A DNA stretch of 32,692 nucleotides from Zhongshania sp. (GTDB taxonomy: Bacteria; Pseudomonadota; Gammaproteobacteria; Pseudomonadales; Spongiibacteraceae): positions 1 to 32,692 of the forward strand of contig JAGPVP010000057.1 in the NCBI GenBank assembly GCA_018066965.1. The letters are read 5' to 3'. Under the pieces are notes generated by a model, which saw only the letters and a program-made list of their open reading frames with translations, did no database searches and was not told the DNA's origin. A program made the position numbers and the translations under genes. Position 1 is the stretch's first letter. Every line of letters begins with the position of its first letter. This document shows, piece by piece, positions 18,366 through 27,554 of this stretch.

Positions 18366-20531
18366 CAAATACCAACAGTAATGAATTGGCTTTCCACCTC
18401 TAGAAAAATCTTCATCTAGCGACCACCGGGTTTTATCTTCAACTTTATAGGCCTGCGTCACGCCTTCATCGAGTATAAAATCTCGTTTATTAGTCGAGAA
18501 TATCAGCAGACCATCAGGTGCTAGACAGCGCATAGCATCATTTATTAATTCGCTGTGATCACGCTGAGTATCTAAAACATCATCCATACGCTTTGAATTA
18601 GAAAAAGTCGGCGGATCTAATAATATAAGATCGTACTGATCTTCGCATTCCTTCAACCATTTACGACAATCCGCATGTTCCGTTCGGTGACGCGACTCGC
18701 TAAGACCATTCAATGACAGATTGCGCCGCGCCCACTGTAAATAGGTTTTCGACATATCTACTGAGGTGGTAAAACGTGCGCCACCAACACCGGCCTGCAC
18801 AGAGGCAACACCGGTATAGCTAAATAAATTTAAAAAGCGTTTACCGCGTGCACGCGCCGCAATATCTAAGCGCACGGGACGATGGTCAAGAAATAATCCG
18901 GTATCAAGGTAATCGTAAAGATTAACCAATACCTTAGCTTGGCCTTCTTTTAACTCCATAAAAGAATTTCGTGGCGCCTGCCGCTGATATTGATCTTTTC
19001 CGCGCTGGCGACGGCGCTCCTTAATGGCTATATTTCCAGCAGAAACCGAAAACACTTGGCTTACCGCTTCGATGGCTTCTCGCAATCTACGCTCTGCATC
19101 TTCTTCAGAAATAGTTATTGGCGCCATATACTCTGCGATATGCACGGAGCTGCCGTAGCAATCAACGGCGACTGAATACTCTGGCATATCCGCGTCATAC
19201 ACTCGATAGCATTCAATATCGTTTTTATTTTTCCATTTACTCAAGCGCTTTATATTTTTCCGCAAACGGTTCGCAAACATTTGCCCACCAGCGGTTAACG
19301 GCACATCTGAAATCGCGCTTTTGTCTTGTTGCGGTGCATGGTCGCGTTCCGTAACCACGGCCTCAGCATTAATATTAAACAGTAATAATTTTGCGGGGAT
19401 AGTGCCGTTCAACAGTTGGTATTGCTTGTAACTTCTGACCCCCATGCGCTTACCGAGATCTGGATTCCCGGTGAATATGGCCGCCTGCCAACCGCTAAAA
19501 TGCGCAACCATCGCCTGCCCAAGATGACGATATAGATGCAGTAATTCAGCCTGCTCACCCAAGCGTTCACCGTAGGGTGGGTTAGTAATTAATAAGCCTT
19601 CTGGCACCGTGCGATGCGTTGGCATGGACAGTTGTGCTAGCTCGCGACGTGACACTTTTACAAAGCGTCCCAAGCCCGCGTTCTCGATATTCTCTTCGGC
19701 CTGCGCCACGACTTTGCCGTTGGCATCGTAACCGCGGATTTCTGGCCAATCCCGCGCCATTGATTTGGTGCGCAAAGCCCGTGCTTCCTCGAGAAGCTTA
19801 TCCCACGCAGTTTGATCGTGACCGTGCCAACCAAGAAAGCCCCAGCGACTACGTAACAAACCCGGCGCAATTTGCATGGCCATCATAGCGGCTTCAATAA
19901 GCAGCGTGCCTGAACCGCACATGGGGTCAATAAGCCCCCCTCCGCGACTTGCCATGCCCGGCCAATCGGCGCGGAGCAATAATGCCGCAGCTAGATTTTC
20001 TTTCAGCGGTGCCATAGCACCGCTACTGCGATAAGCACGACGATGAAGACTTTCGCCCGACAAATCGACCGCAACAGTAATATAGCCTTTGCGAAGACGC
20101 ACATTAATCCGCACATCCGGATTATCTTTATCGACACTCGGGCGCTGCGCCCCCTTGGCAAGGAAGTAGTCGACTATCGCATCTTTACTTTTTAACGCGC
20201 CAAAATGAGTATTGCGGATATCGTTAGACTGGCCGTTAAAATCAACGGTGATTTTGCTCGTTGCCGATAAATGCTCACTCCACTCGATGCCTTTTAAACC
20301 ATCGTACAGCGCATCAGCACTTTCTCCGCGATACTCTGTGAGCACCAATAACACTCTATTTGCCAGTCGCGACCACAAACAAATTCGGTAGGCAGTGACA
20401 ACATTTGCCACAAAACTTATCGAACCAACGCTCTCACGTCCCACCTCTGCACCCAATGCAGCGATTTCTGAAGCCAAGAGTTGCTCTAAGCCCTTAGGGC
20501 AAGTGGCAATAAAAGGGTACGTTTGACTCAT
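18354..20531 (-). CDS. rlmL: Bifunctional 23S rRNA methyltransferase RlmKL
   Basis: The 725-residue protein has the full two-enzyme layout: a THUMP domain (about 45-155); an RlmL-type methyltransferase that makes m2G2445, with SAM motif DPMCGSGT (202-209) and catalytic NPPY (317-320); and a C-terminal RlmK-type domain that makes m7G2069, with RFLNLFSYTGVASVQA and LDPPTFSNSKRM. E. coli RlmKL is about 700 residues, so this is full length. AGAGGA lies upstream of the ATG at 20531. It is divergent from rmf. Confidence 0.96.
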   Translation of the reverse strand: MSQTYPFIATCPKGLEQLLASEIAALGAEVGRESVGSISFVANVVTAYRICLWSRLANRVLLVLTEYRGESADALYDGLKGIEWSEHLSATSKITVDFNGQSNDIRNTHFGALKSKDAIVDYFLAKGAQRPSVDKDNPDVRINVRLRKGYITVAVDLSGESLHRRAYRSSGAMAPLKENLAAALLLRADWPGMASRGGGLIDPMCGSGTLLIEAAMMAMQIAPGLLRSRWGFLGWHGHDQTAWDKLLEEARALRTKSMARDWPEIRGYDANGKVVAQAEENIENAGLGRFVKVSRRELAQLSMPTHRTVPEGLLITNPPYGERLGEQAELLHLYRHLGQAMVAHFSGWQAAIFTGNPDLGKRMGVRSYKQYQLLNGTIPAKLLLFNINAEAVVTERDHAPQQDKSAISDVPLTAGGQMFANRLRKNIKRLSKWKNKNDIECYRVYDADMPEYSVAVDCYGSSVHIAEYMAPITISEEDAERRLREAIEAVSQVFSVSAGNIAIKERRRQRGKDQYQRQAPRNSFMELKEGQAKVLVNLYDYLDTGLFLDHRPVRLDIAARARGKRFLNLFSYTGVASVQAGVGGARFTTSVDMSKTYLQWARRNLSLNGLSESRHRTEHADCRKWLKECEDQYDLILLDPPTFSNSKRMDDVLDTQRDHSELINDAMRCLAPDGLLIFSTNKRDFILDEGVTQAYKVEDKTRWSLDEDFSRGGKPIHYCWYLSHL

Positions 20532-20781
20532 AAATCCTCTACCGAGTACTAGTAATGAAAATTTTTAATATAGTTAACAACAGCTTAATTTCTTATACGG
20601 CTTACATCTAAAGCGGGCCATGCTTATAAGTAATAGGTCTTCGACGAAGAGTATGAAAGTTTGATTACATAAAGATCCTGTCGCGATCAAGTGCATCGCG
20701 ATGGTGACAGAAAACCGGTTGTTGCGCGACCAAGCAATACCGTAGCGACATGTTGACTAAATACGTGGAGGCTAATGCCCT
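20532..20781. other. Intergenic region between rlmKL and rmf, with an inverted repeat
   Basis: No gene is seen in these 250 bases between divergent genes. TCGCGAT (20681-20687) and ATCGCGA (20695-20701) form a 7-base inverted repeat around CAAGTGC, about 80 bases before rmf. It could be a leader hairpin of the rmf mRNA or a protein site. The left half is AT-rich and should hold the rlmKL promoter. Confidence 0.4.
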
Positions 20782-20985
20782 ATGAGAAGACAGAAACGCG
20801 ATATGACAGAAAGAGCATTTCAACGTGGTTATCAAGCCGGCATTTCCGGTAGGCAAAAAGACAATTGTCCTCATAATCAAGAGCAACTTAAACAGGAGTG
20901 GATGTCAGGTTGGCGAGAGGGACGCACCGATCACTGGGATGGTATAGATACCGCCACTGCTCTTCAAAAACAGGCGTTTCATTAA
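20782..20985 (+). CDS. rmf: Ribosome modulation factor Rmf
   Basis: The 67-residue basic protein starts MRRQKRDMTERAFQRGYQAG and continues with CP and WMSGWREGR, aligning with E. coli RMF (MKRQKRDRLERAHQRGYQAG). RMF binds 30S ribosomes in stationary phase and joins 70S particles into inactive 100S dimers. This copy is about a dozen residues longer at the C-terminus. GGAGG lies ten bases before the ATG. A strong terminator follows, so it is transcribed alone. Confidence 0.96.
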   Translation: MRRQKRDMTERAFQRGYQAGISGRQKDNCPHNQEQLKQEWMSGWREGRTDHWDGIDTATALQKQAFH

Positions 20986-21013
20986 CCATTAAGCAAACAT
21001 CAACACTATCCAC

Positions 21014-21037
21014 AAAAGGCCCTATGGGCCTTTTTTT
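21014..21037. terminator. Intrinsic terminator shared by rmf and rluB
   Basis: AAAGGCCC and GGGCCTTT form a stem with a 3-base loop (TAT) and a T7 run on the plus strand, ending rmf. On the minus strand the same stem ends in TTTTG, so it may also serve convergent rluB, whose stop is at 21070. Confidence 0.88.
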
Positions 21038-21069
21038 ATTCCAGCTTAACTGTCTCGCCCAACACCTAA

Positions 21070-21861
21070 TTAACGCGTTCTGCGACCTCGGCCACCCGCG
21101 GGCGTATCCGTGGTTGGCATCGGTAAATCTGCCATGCCATACACATTGGCAATCTCTTTGTCGTCTAGCTCTGTCCACTGCCCCACTTTGACTTTAGAGG
21201 GAATAAACACCGTACCGTAGCGCACCCGCTTCAGTCGGTTAACTTGCAGTTCTTGTGATTCCCACAAGCGCCGCACTTCACGATTGCGCCCTTCCATAAT
21301 AACGACATAGAACCAGTGGTTAATACCTTCGCCGCCGCCATCAACAATATCGGTAAAGCGCGCCACGCCGTCTTCAAGCTGCACTCCTTCTTTTAAGCGT
21401 TTTAAAATATCTTCGCTGGCGTTGCCCATTACCCTACATAAATATTCACGCTCAATAGTGGTAGATGGGTGCATCAATTTATTGGCCAGATCACCGTCTG
21501 TAGTAAACAATAACAAGCCGGTGGTATTGAAATCCAAACGGCCTACCGAAATCCAGCGCTCGCCCTGTAAACGCGGTAAACGGTCGAAAACTGAGCGCCG
21601 TCCTTCGGGGTCTTTGCGGCTACATATTTCGCCTTCTGGCTTGTTATAAAGCAAAATGCGTGGCTTAGCCGCGGCGGTATCCAGTCGCAAGGGCTTGTCA
21701 TCAACTTGGATTTTAACGCTACTTGTAACACGGTCACCTAGCGTAGCAACTCTGCCATCGACTTGAACACGGCCCTCGCTGATAACTTTTTCCATTTCCC
21801 TACGTGAACCCAAGCCCGCACGAGCCAGTACTTTTTGTAGCTTTTCATCGGTTTGTATCAT
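21070..21861 (-). CDS. rluB: 23S rRNA pseudouridine synthase RluB
   Basis: The 263-residue protein has an N-terminal S4 domain ([20 protein letters not shown]) and an RsuA/RluB catalytic domain with [20 protein letters not shown], the catalytic Asp being residue 110. RluB makes pseudouridine 2605 in 23S rRNA. The C-terminus ends in a short Gly/Arg-rich tail typical of RluB. Its ATG overlaps the scpB stop by one base (TAATG), so translation is probably coupled. RluB next to scpAB is a common arrangement. Confidence 0.94.
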   Translation of the reverse strand: MIQTDEKLQKVLARAGLGSRREMEKVISEGRVQVDGRVATLGDRVTSSVKIQVDDKPLRLDTAAAKPRILLYNKPEGEICSRKDPEGRRSVFDRLPRLQGERWISVGRLDFNTTGLLLFTTDGDLANKLMHPSTTIEREYLCRVMGNASEDILKRLKEGVQLEDGVARFTDIVDGGGEGINHWFYVVIMEGRNREVRRLWESQELQVNRLKRVRYGTVFIPSKVKVGQWTELDDKEIANVYGMADLPMPTTDTPAGGRGRRTR

Positions 21862-22580
21862 TAAAAGTTTGTCTCGGGTGGGTATTCTTGATCGTAAACG
21901 TCGCCGCCATTTACTTCAGTTTCAACATCAATATCCGCTTCTGCCTCAACATCTGTATCGGTGTCAGCTGCAGCTTGATCAATATCACTAGTGCTTGCGT
22001 CAGCTGCAAACTCACCAGTATGCAGTTCAAGCTCCCCATTCAGGGTGTCTAAATCGGTGATTTCAGCTAGGCTTGGCAGCTCATCTAAATTGCGTAAATT
22101 AAAGTAGTCTAAAAACTTGCGCGTAGTGGCGTACATGGCCGGCCGCCCAGGCACATCTTTGTGGCCGACGACGCGAACCCACTCACGCTCCAACATCGTT
22201 TTAATAATTTGTGAGCTCACCGCAACACCGCGAATATCTTCAATATCGCCGCGAGTTATCGGTTGCCGGTAGGCTATAAGCGCTAAGGTTTCTAACATCG
22301 CACGTGAATAACGCTGCGGCTTTTCTTCCCACAAGCGTCCAACCCAAGGCGCGAGGTCTTCACAAACCTGTAAGCGATAGCCACTGGCAACGACTTTGAG
22401 TTCGAAACCACGGCCTTCGCAATCCTGCCCAATGGCATTCAGTGCATCTTGAATATCGCCCGTACTTGGACGCTCTTCGGCATCAAATAGCTCTGCGATA
22501 TGCTGCAGTGAAAGCGGTCGCCCCACGGCCATCAACGCTGCCTCAATAATACGTTTTAACTGCTGTAAATCCGGCATCAT
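21861..22580 (-). CDS. scpB: Segregation and condensation protein ScpB
   Basis: The 239-residue protein has two winged-helix domains, with [47 protein letters not shown] and [16 protein letters not shown] diagnostic of ScpB. It forms the kleisin complex of SMC with ScpA for chromosome compaction. The start ATGATG overlaps the scpA stop TGA. The C-terminal 45 residues are an acidic tail rich in Asp, Glu, Ala and Thr, likely disordered. Confidence 0.94.
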   Translation of the reverse strand: MMPDLQQLKRIIEAALMAVGRPLSLQHIAELFDAEERPSTGDIQDALNAIGQDCEGRGFELKVVASGYRLQVCEDLAPWVGRLWEEKPQRYSRAMLETLALIAYRQPITRGDIEDIRGVAVSSQIIKTMLEREWVRVVGHKDVPGRPAMYATTRKFLDYFNLRNLDELPSLAEITDLDTLNGELELHTGEFAADASTSDIDQAAADTDTDVEAEADIDVETEVNGGDVYDQEYPPETNF

Positions 22581-23530
22581 ATACCTTTCGCTTTGACGTG
22601 AATTGGCGCGAAGGCCTCAGACTGTACAATTTCCACTAAGGATTCTTTGATTAATTCCATAATGGCCAAGAAGGTAACGACAACGCCTAAACGCCCTTCT
22701 TCAGCTTTAAATAAAGTCACAAACGGAACAAAACTATCTGAGCGGAGCACCGCCAGTATTTGAGACATTCGCTCACGGGTAGACAATTTTTCACGCTGTA
22801 TTTGGTGACTTTCAAACAGGTCTGCCCGGCGCAATACTTCGCCCAGCACAATGAGTAGCTCTTTCAAATCGACGTCGGGCTCTGCGCGTAGTTTTGACAT
22901 TGGCGGCGGCTCAATTTCCACCGCATAATTGTCACGCCCCATTCGCGGTAGCTGGTCGATGTTTTCAGCGGCTTGCTTGAAACGCTCGTATTCTTGCAAA
23001 CGTCGAATTAACTGGGCGCGAGGGTCTTCTTCGTCATCAAGTACATCTGCAGAGCGCGGCAGCAACATCCTCGATTTTATCTCCGCCAGCATGGCGGCCA
23101 TGAGCAAGTATTCCGATGCCAACTCAAACTGCATTGCACTCATCATGTTCACGTATTGCATATATTGCTGAGTGATTTGTGCGACGTTTATTTCCAGAAT
23201 ATCTAGATTTTGACGTTTGATGAGATATAAAAGTAGATCGAGCGGGCCTTCAAACGCCTCTAAGAAAACCTCGAGCGCTTCCGGTGGAATATACAAATCT
23301 TTGGGTAATTCGGTGAGCGGCTTGCCTTGCACTACGGCAAAAGGCATTTCACCTTGTTGCGGCTGCTGTCGAATCGCCTTAAGGCTTACAATCTCGATAG
23401 CTTCCAAAGCAGCTTCTGGCACCGGCTCTAAACGGCCAACCATTAGCTCAGACGAAGCCATTTCAGGCTCAGTGAGCGACACGGCCCCAGCCTGATCTAC
23501 GATGGGCTTTTCTGACGATTCATCTTGCAC
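22577..23530 (-). CDS. scpA: Segregation and condensation protein ScpA
   Basis: The kleisin core begins near residue 88 with VFLEAFEGPLDLLLYLIKRQ and runs on through IAQ-type helices to EAEGRL-like and LVEIVQSEAFAPIHV segments at the end. ScpA bridges the SMC heads together with ScpB. The protein shown is 317 residues from GTG 23530, including a poorly conserved acidic N-terminus of about 85 residues. ATGs at 23461 and 23443 are possible alternatives, since the GTG lacks a good ribosome-binding site. It leads the scpA-scpB-rluB overlap chain. Confidence 0.92.
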   Translation of the reverse strand: MQDESSEKPIVDQAGAVSLTEPEMASSELMVGRLEPVPEAALEAIEIVSLKAIRQQPQQGEMPFAVVQGKPLTELPKDLYIPPEALEVFLEAFEGPLDLLLYLIKRQNLDILEINVAQITQQYMQYVNMMSAMQFELASEYLLMAAMLAEIKSRMLLPRSADVLDDEEDPRAQLIRRLQEYERFKQAAENIDQLPRMGRDNYAVEIEPPPMSKLRAEPDVDLKELLIVLGEVLRRADLFESHQIQREKLSTRERMSQILAVLRSDSFVPFVTLFKAEEGRLGVVVTFLAIMELIKESLVEIVQSEAFAPIHVKAKGI

Positions 23531-23593
23531 TGTTACTGAGATCTCACGATATCATCTACCAAGGGCGCGATTATACGTTGATCTTGGCGCCGG

Positions 23594-24223
23594 TCACAGT
23601 GAATCCTCAAATTGACTTACATCGCCCAAGCCGCGACGAATAACAACGGGGACATCGTCCACTAAATCTACAATGGAGGTCGCTTCCATTCCGCAATAGC
23701 CGCCATCAATTACGAGATCCACTAAGTTGCCAATGGTATCGCGAATATCGTAAGGGTCGGTCATCGGCAGCTCTTCGCCAGGAAGGATTAAACTCACACT
23801 CATTAGTGGTTCCCCCAGCTCGGCCATCAAATCCAAACAGATCTGATTTGCCGGCACACGCAAGCCCACACTCTTGCGCTTTGGGTGCAGCAAGCGCTTA
23901 GGCACCTCTGGGGTAGCGCGTAAAATAAACGTATACGGGCCAGGAATATGCGCTTTGAGCAAGCGAAATGCGCTGTTATCAACCTTGGCATAAGTACCGA
24001 GCTCTGACAGATCGCTACACATTAAGGTGAAGTTATGTTTTTCATCTAAGCGACGTATTGCTCTTACCCGCTCTAGGGCAGATTTATCGCCCAAATGGCA
24101 CCCCAGCGCATACGCCGAGTCCGTCGGGAATGCGACCACGCCGCCAGCGCGAATAATATCCGCCGCTTGCTTAATCAAACGGGCCTGAGGGTTTTCTGGA
24201 TGTATTTGAAAAAATTGACTCAC
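23594..24223 (-). CDS. yciO: YciO-family Sua5/YrdC-domain protein
   Basis: The 209-residue protein opens MSQFFQIHPENPQARLIKQA, nearly as in E. coli YciO, and shows the YrdC-fold segments GGVVAFPTDSAYALGC, KHNFTLMCSDLSEL, PGPYTFILRAT and VGLRVPAN. Relatives make threonylcarbamoyl-AMP for tRNA t6A; YciO itself is a paralogue whose main role is unsettled. The start is GTG at 24223, with AGGAAAG a few bases upstream. It lies 18 bases after rnm, in the conserved rnm-yciO neighbourhood near rluB. Confidence 0.93.
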   Translation of the reverse strand: MSQFFQIHPENPQARLIKQAADIIRAGGVVAFPTDSAYALGCHLGDKSALERVRAIRRLDEKHNFTLMCSDLSELGTYAKVDNSAFRLLKAHIPGPYTFILRATPEVPKRLLHPKRKSVGLRVPANQICLDLMAELGEPLMSVSLILPGEELPMTDPYDIRDTIGNLVDLVIDGGYCGMEATSIVDLVDDVPVVIRRGLGDVSQFEDSL

Positions 24224-24241
24224 TGCGGCTTTCCTAATGGC

Positions 24242-25081
24242 TTAAACAGATAATTCGGCACGTTGCCAGCGCGCCCAGATTGGTCGGCATGGCGCGACTA
24301 CTTTGGCATCGCAACCAAGTTCCAACCAATTATTCGGCTGATGGAAGTCACTGCCCGCCGAGGCTTCAAAATCAAAGTCTTTGCACAGTTGGCGCAGGTA
24401 AGCCAAGTCTGTCGCTGACGGGCGACCGTTACAAACCTCAAGTCCTTCACCACCCGCTTCCTTAAAGTCGGCCAGCATACGTCGCAATTTTGCATTCGTC
24501 AGCTTGTAGTGCAGCGGATGTGCTAGCACCGCAACACCGCCAGCCGATTTTATCCACTCAACGACGGTTTCCAATGTTGGCCACATTGCTTTGACATCGC
24601 CCACTTTGCCCGCACCGAGGTATTTATCAAAGGCCGTCGCCATGCTGTCGACGTAGCCCGCCGCAACCATAAACCGAGCAAAATCAGGGCGGCCAATAGC
24701 TCGCCCCTCGGCAAGCTCAGATGCACCCTCGTAGGTGCCATCAAAACCCAATTTTGCCAGCCGCTCGCCAATTATTTTTGCCCGTTCACCGCGCGCAGCG
24801 CGCTGATCCGTCAGCTCCGACTTCAAGCACGCACTATCAACATCAATCCCTAAGCCCAGCACATGAATATTAACGCCAGACCAAGTACAAGATAGCTCAA
24901 TACCGGCAATAATCTGCACATCACCCGCAGCAACTTCACTAATTGCACGATAACCATCAATGGTGTCGTGGTCCGTCACGGCAAGTAATTGCACGCCGCA
25001 TTGTTGGGCCCGCAAAACCAGTTCTGCTGGGCTCAATCCGCCATCAGAGGCAGTGGTATGGGTATGTAAATCGACAATCAC
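24242..25081 (-). CDS. rnm: PHP-domain phosphoesterase, RNase AM (YciV/TrpH)
   Basis: The 279-residue protein begins at once with the PHP metal site HTHTTASDG, then AVTDHDTIDG, VAVLAHPLHY and a late SAGSDFHQP, together the histidines and aspartates of a trinuclear metal centre. Members hydrolyse 3',5'-nucleotide bisphosphates and trim 5' ends of rRNA. The start is GTG at 25081, giving MIVDLHTHT, with GGAGGGG about eight bases upstream, so this start is well supported. It heads the rnm-yciO unit and diverges from 25171. Confidence 0.92.
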   Translation of the reverse strand: MIVDLHTHTTASDGGLSPAELVLRAQQCGVQLLAVTDHDTIDGYRAISEVAAGDVQIIAGIELSCTWSGVNIHVLGLGIDVDSACLKSELTDQRAARGERAKIIGERLAKLGFDGTYEGASELAEGRAIGRPDFARFMVAAGYVDSMATAFDKYLGAGKVGDVKAMWPTLETVVEWIKSAGGVAVLAHPLHYKLTNAKLRRMLADFKEAGGEGLEVCNGRPSATDLAYLRQLCKDFDFEASAGSDFHQPNNWLELGCDAKVVAPCRPIWARWQRAELSV

Positions 25082-25170
25082 GCCAAATCCCCTCCGAGGC
25101 TAGTGGTGAAAAATTAAAATGGGTATAGTGGGCGGATTACCATCATCCCCCCTTACCGACAGGACACACA

Positions 25171-25884
25171 ATGCCGGAGCAGGTAAACACACCTCAAGCG
25201 ACACCTCAGCGACACAGCGTCGTCGTCAACCTATTGTTCAATATCATTGTGCCAACCCTAATACTAACGAAGCTTAGCAGCGATGCGTATCTAGGGCCCC
25301 GCTATAGTATCGTGATTGCCCTCGCCTTCCCATTAGGTTTTGGTATTTATGACTTCGTCAAAACTCGACGCGCGAATGCCTTCGCCATTCTTGGCTTTAT
25401 CAGCGTGTTACTAACCGGCGGTATTAGCTTATTAGAATTAGACGCTGAATACATCGCCATTAAAGAGGCTAGCATACCCGCGATTATTGGTATCGCCACC
25501 CTATTCTCACTGTATACCCCCTATCCGCTGATCAAAACCTTTCTGTTCAACGATGAAGTCATTTACACAGACAAAATAAGTACCGCGCTCCATGAGCATG
25601 GCAATACTACTCTGTTTGACATGGCGCTTCGCAATGCCACGTATTTAGTCGCATTTTCCTTTTTCCTCTCTGCGACCCTTAACTATATTCTTGCTAAAGT
25701 CCTGCTTGTCAGCCCACCCGGCACCGCAGAATACAGCGCCGAATTAGGCAAAATGACAGGGCTTAGTTTCCCAGTCATAGCCCTGCCCTGCACCCTAGTG
25801 ATGCTCGGCGCACTGTTTTATTTAGTAAAGCAAATTGAAAAATTAACCGCTCTCAGTTTTGACGACATTTTCAGAATACATTAG
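25171..25884 (+). CDS. VC0807-family integral membrane protein of unknown function
   Basis: The 237-residue protein has five or six hydrophobic segments (around 20-36, 45-62, 70-88, 102-120, 155-180 and 200-220). The conserved-looking stretches [19 protein letters not shown] and [25 protein letters not shown] sequence match what is usually labelled VC0807 family. No function is known to me. AGGA lies six bases before the ATG. It is eight bases upstream of yciI, so the two are probably co-transcribed, in a spot where enterobacteria have yciB/yciI. Confidence 0.75.
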   Translation: MPEQVNTPQATPQRHSVVVNLLFNIIVPTLILTKLSSDAYLGPRYSIVIALAFPLGFGIYDFVKTRRANAFAILGFISVLLTGGISLLELDAEYIAIKEASIPAIIGIATLFSLYTPYPLIKTFLFNDEVIYTDKISTALHEHGNTTLFDMALRNATYLVAFSFFLSATLNYILAKVLLVSPPGTAEYSAELGKMTGLSFPVIALPCTLVMLGALFYLVKQIEKLTALSFDDIFRIH

Positions 25885-25892
25885 GAATCAAT

Positions 25893-26192
25893 ATGTTATA
25901 CGCAGTCATCAGCGAAGACGTCACAGACAGCCTCAGTAAGCGGGCAAGTGCTCGAACAGCTCATATCGCTCGTTTACAAGAACTAAAAAACCAAGGCCGC
26001 TTGATACTTGCTGGCCCGCACCCCGCAATCGACAGTGAAGACCCTGGCGAGGCAGGCTTTACTGGCAGTTTAATCGTCGCGGAATTCCCATCGTTAGAAG
26101 CCGCCCAACAATGGGCAGACACCGACCCTTACATTGAAGCTGGCGTATACGCCAAAGTGACGGTTAAACCGTATAAAAAAGTACTGCCATAA
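25893..26192 (+). CDS. yciI: YciI-like protein
   Basis: The 99-residue protein matches E. coli YciI along its length: [24 protein letters not shown] helix with the conserved His, [13 protein letters not shown] with conserved Asp, [18 protein letters not shown] and [17 protein letters not shown] folds are small ferredoxin-like enzymes or adaptors; a dehydrochlorinase is one distant relative, and the role of YciI is unknown. AGGA precedes the ATG by about eight bases. It follows the membrane protein by eight bases. Confidence 0.93.
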   Translation: MLYAVISEDVTDSLSKRASARTAHIARLQELKNQGRLILAGPHPAIDSEDPGEAGFTGSLIVAEFPSLEAAQQWADTDPYIEAGVYAKVTVKPYKKVLP

Positions 26193-26276
26193 CAAAGTGG
26201 AAATTGAACTACTCTGGCAACTGCTTTATCCTTCATTGTTAAATATTTACCGCAGTTTATTAACGTGGAAAATCTA

Positions 26277-26948
26277 GTGAAAAAATCAATTTTATTCGGC
26301 GTATCCGCAGTCTTATTCAGCCTGGCAAGTGCGTCTATTGCAGAAACCCGTTATATCAGCGACAAAATTTACGTGCCGCTACGCGTTGGCGACGGCTCAA
26401 AATACCGCATCATTCATCGCGGCCTACCCAGCGGTGAGAAACTCGACCTCCTCAGCACGAATGAAGACAGCGGTTACTCTCAAGTTCGTACCGACAAAGG
26501 CGTAGAGGGATGGCTACCCAGCCATTACTTGGTGACCTCACCCTCCGCCCGCAGTCAGCTAGATAGCAATAAAAAGCTTATTGACGAGCTAAGTACCACC
26601 AATAAAGATTTGCGTGCCAAGCTAGAAAACACCACCCAGAACAGCCAAGAAACTAGCAGTGTCGCTGAAGACCTTAAAAACGAAAATTCCGCGCTTGGGG
26701 AAGAACTCGAAGAAATCAAACGCATCTCTGCCAACAGCATTAAATTAGACGAAGATAACCGCCGATTGCTTGAGTCCAATCAAATGCTAAGCAGCGAAGT
26801 TGACGTATTAAAAACTGATAACGCCCGACTGCGTGAAAACAAAGAAAATGAATTCTTCTTAAACGGAGCATTCGCTGTTCTCATTGGCGTAATGCTGTCA
26901 CTGATTGTTCCGCGCATGATGCCTAAACGTCGTTCTGACTGGAGCTGA
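26277..26948 (+). CDS. YgiM-like SH3-domain membrane protein (TIGR04211 type)
   Basis: The 223-residue protein has a signal peptide (KKSILFGVSAVLFSLASASI, then AE), a bacterial SH3 domain (about 25-88, with ISDKIYVPLRVGDGSKY and GVEGWLPSHYLV), a long coiled coil (about 95-195) and a C-terminal membrane helix (about 198-217) ending in a basic tail. This is the YgiM layout. It should sit in the inner membrane with the SH3 domain in the periplasm, perhaps touching peptidoglycan. GTG 26277 is chosen because it gives a clean signal peptide; GTG 26265 would add four residues. The next gene starts two bases after the stop. Confidence 0.88.
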   Translation: MKKSILFGVSAVLFSLASASIAETRYISDKIYVPLRVGDGSKYRIIHRGLPSGEKLDLLSTNEDSGYSQVRTDKGVEGWLPSHYLVTSPSARSQLDSNKKLIDELSTTNKDLRAKLENTTQNSQETSSVAEDLKNENSALGEELEEIKRISANSIKLDEDNRRLLESNQMLSSEVDVLKTDNARLRENKENEFFLNGAFAVLIGVMLSLIVPRMMPKRRSDWS

Positions 26949-26950
26949 AC

Positions 26951-27520
26951 ATGCGAATTTTTCCAGCACTCATACTCACCCTTTGCAGCCTATGCTCGAC
27001 ACTCGCCGTCAGCGAGGAGACATCAGGGAATCCAATTGTGGTGCTGGAAACATCCAAGGGCAACATCACGATCGAGTTATTACCTGACAAAGCCCCCATT
27101 ACCGTGGAAAACTTTCTAGGGTATGTTAAAAGTGGGTTTTACAACGGCACCATCTTTCACCGTGTTATCCGCCGTTTTGCTGTTCAGGGCGGCGGTTTTA
27201 CTCCCGATTTGGTCGAAAAGCCCAATGGAGAGAGTATTATTAACGAGTCAAAAACCAGTAAACTGAGAAATGATCGCTGGACGGTTGCCATGGCACGCAC
27301 CGACGACCCAAATAGCGCCCGCTCACAGTTCTATATAAATATGCGCATGAATCTTGATTTAGACTCGCGCATGGGTCGTGACGGCTACGCAGTATTCGGC
27401 AATGTGATAGAAGGCCAGAATATTGTTCGCGACATTGCCATAAGCAGCACCCACTCCGCTGGCGGCATGGAAGACGTGCCAGTTGAACCCATTCTGATTA
27501 TCAGCACTACACTCAAGTAA
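26951..27520 (+). CDS. Periplasmic peptidyl-prolyl cis-trans isomerase (cyclophilin, PpiA-like)
   Basis: The 189-residue protein has a signal peptide (about 1-20) and a cyclophilin domain close to E. coli PpiA: TSKGNITIELLPDKAPITVE, SGFYNGTIFHRVI with the catalytic Arg, VQGGGFT, AMARTDDPNSARSQFYINM and GYAVFGNVIEG. It would speed proline isomerisation in periplasmic protein folding. Unusually, the normal HRVIPGFMIQGGG reads HRVIRRFAVQGGG, so three positions beside the active site differ. GGAG lies six bases before the ATG, and it is coupled to the preceding SH3 gene. Confidence 0.9.
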   Translation: MRIFPALILTLCSLCSTLAVSEETSGNPIVVLETSKGNITIELLPDKAPITVENFLGYVKSGFYNGTIFHRVIRRFAVQGGGFTPDLVEKPNGESIINESKTSKLRNDRWTVAMARTDDPNSARSQFYINMRMNLDLDSRMGRDGYAVFGNVIEGQNIVRDIAISSTHSAGGMEDVPVEPILIISTTLK

Positions 27521-27554
27521 GCGAAAATATTGCGCCTAGGCGCGAGGGGTCATT

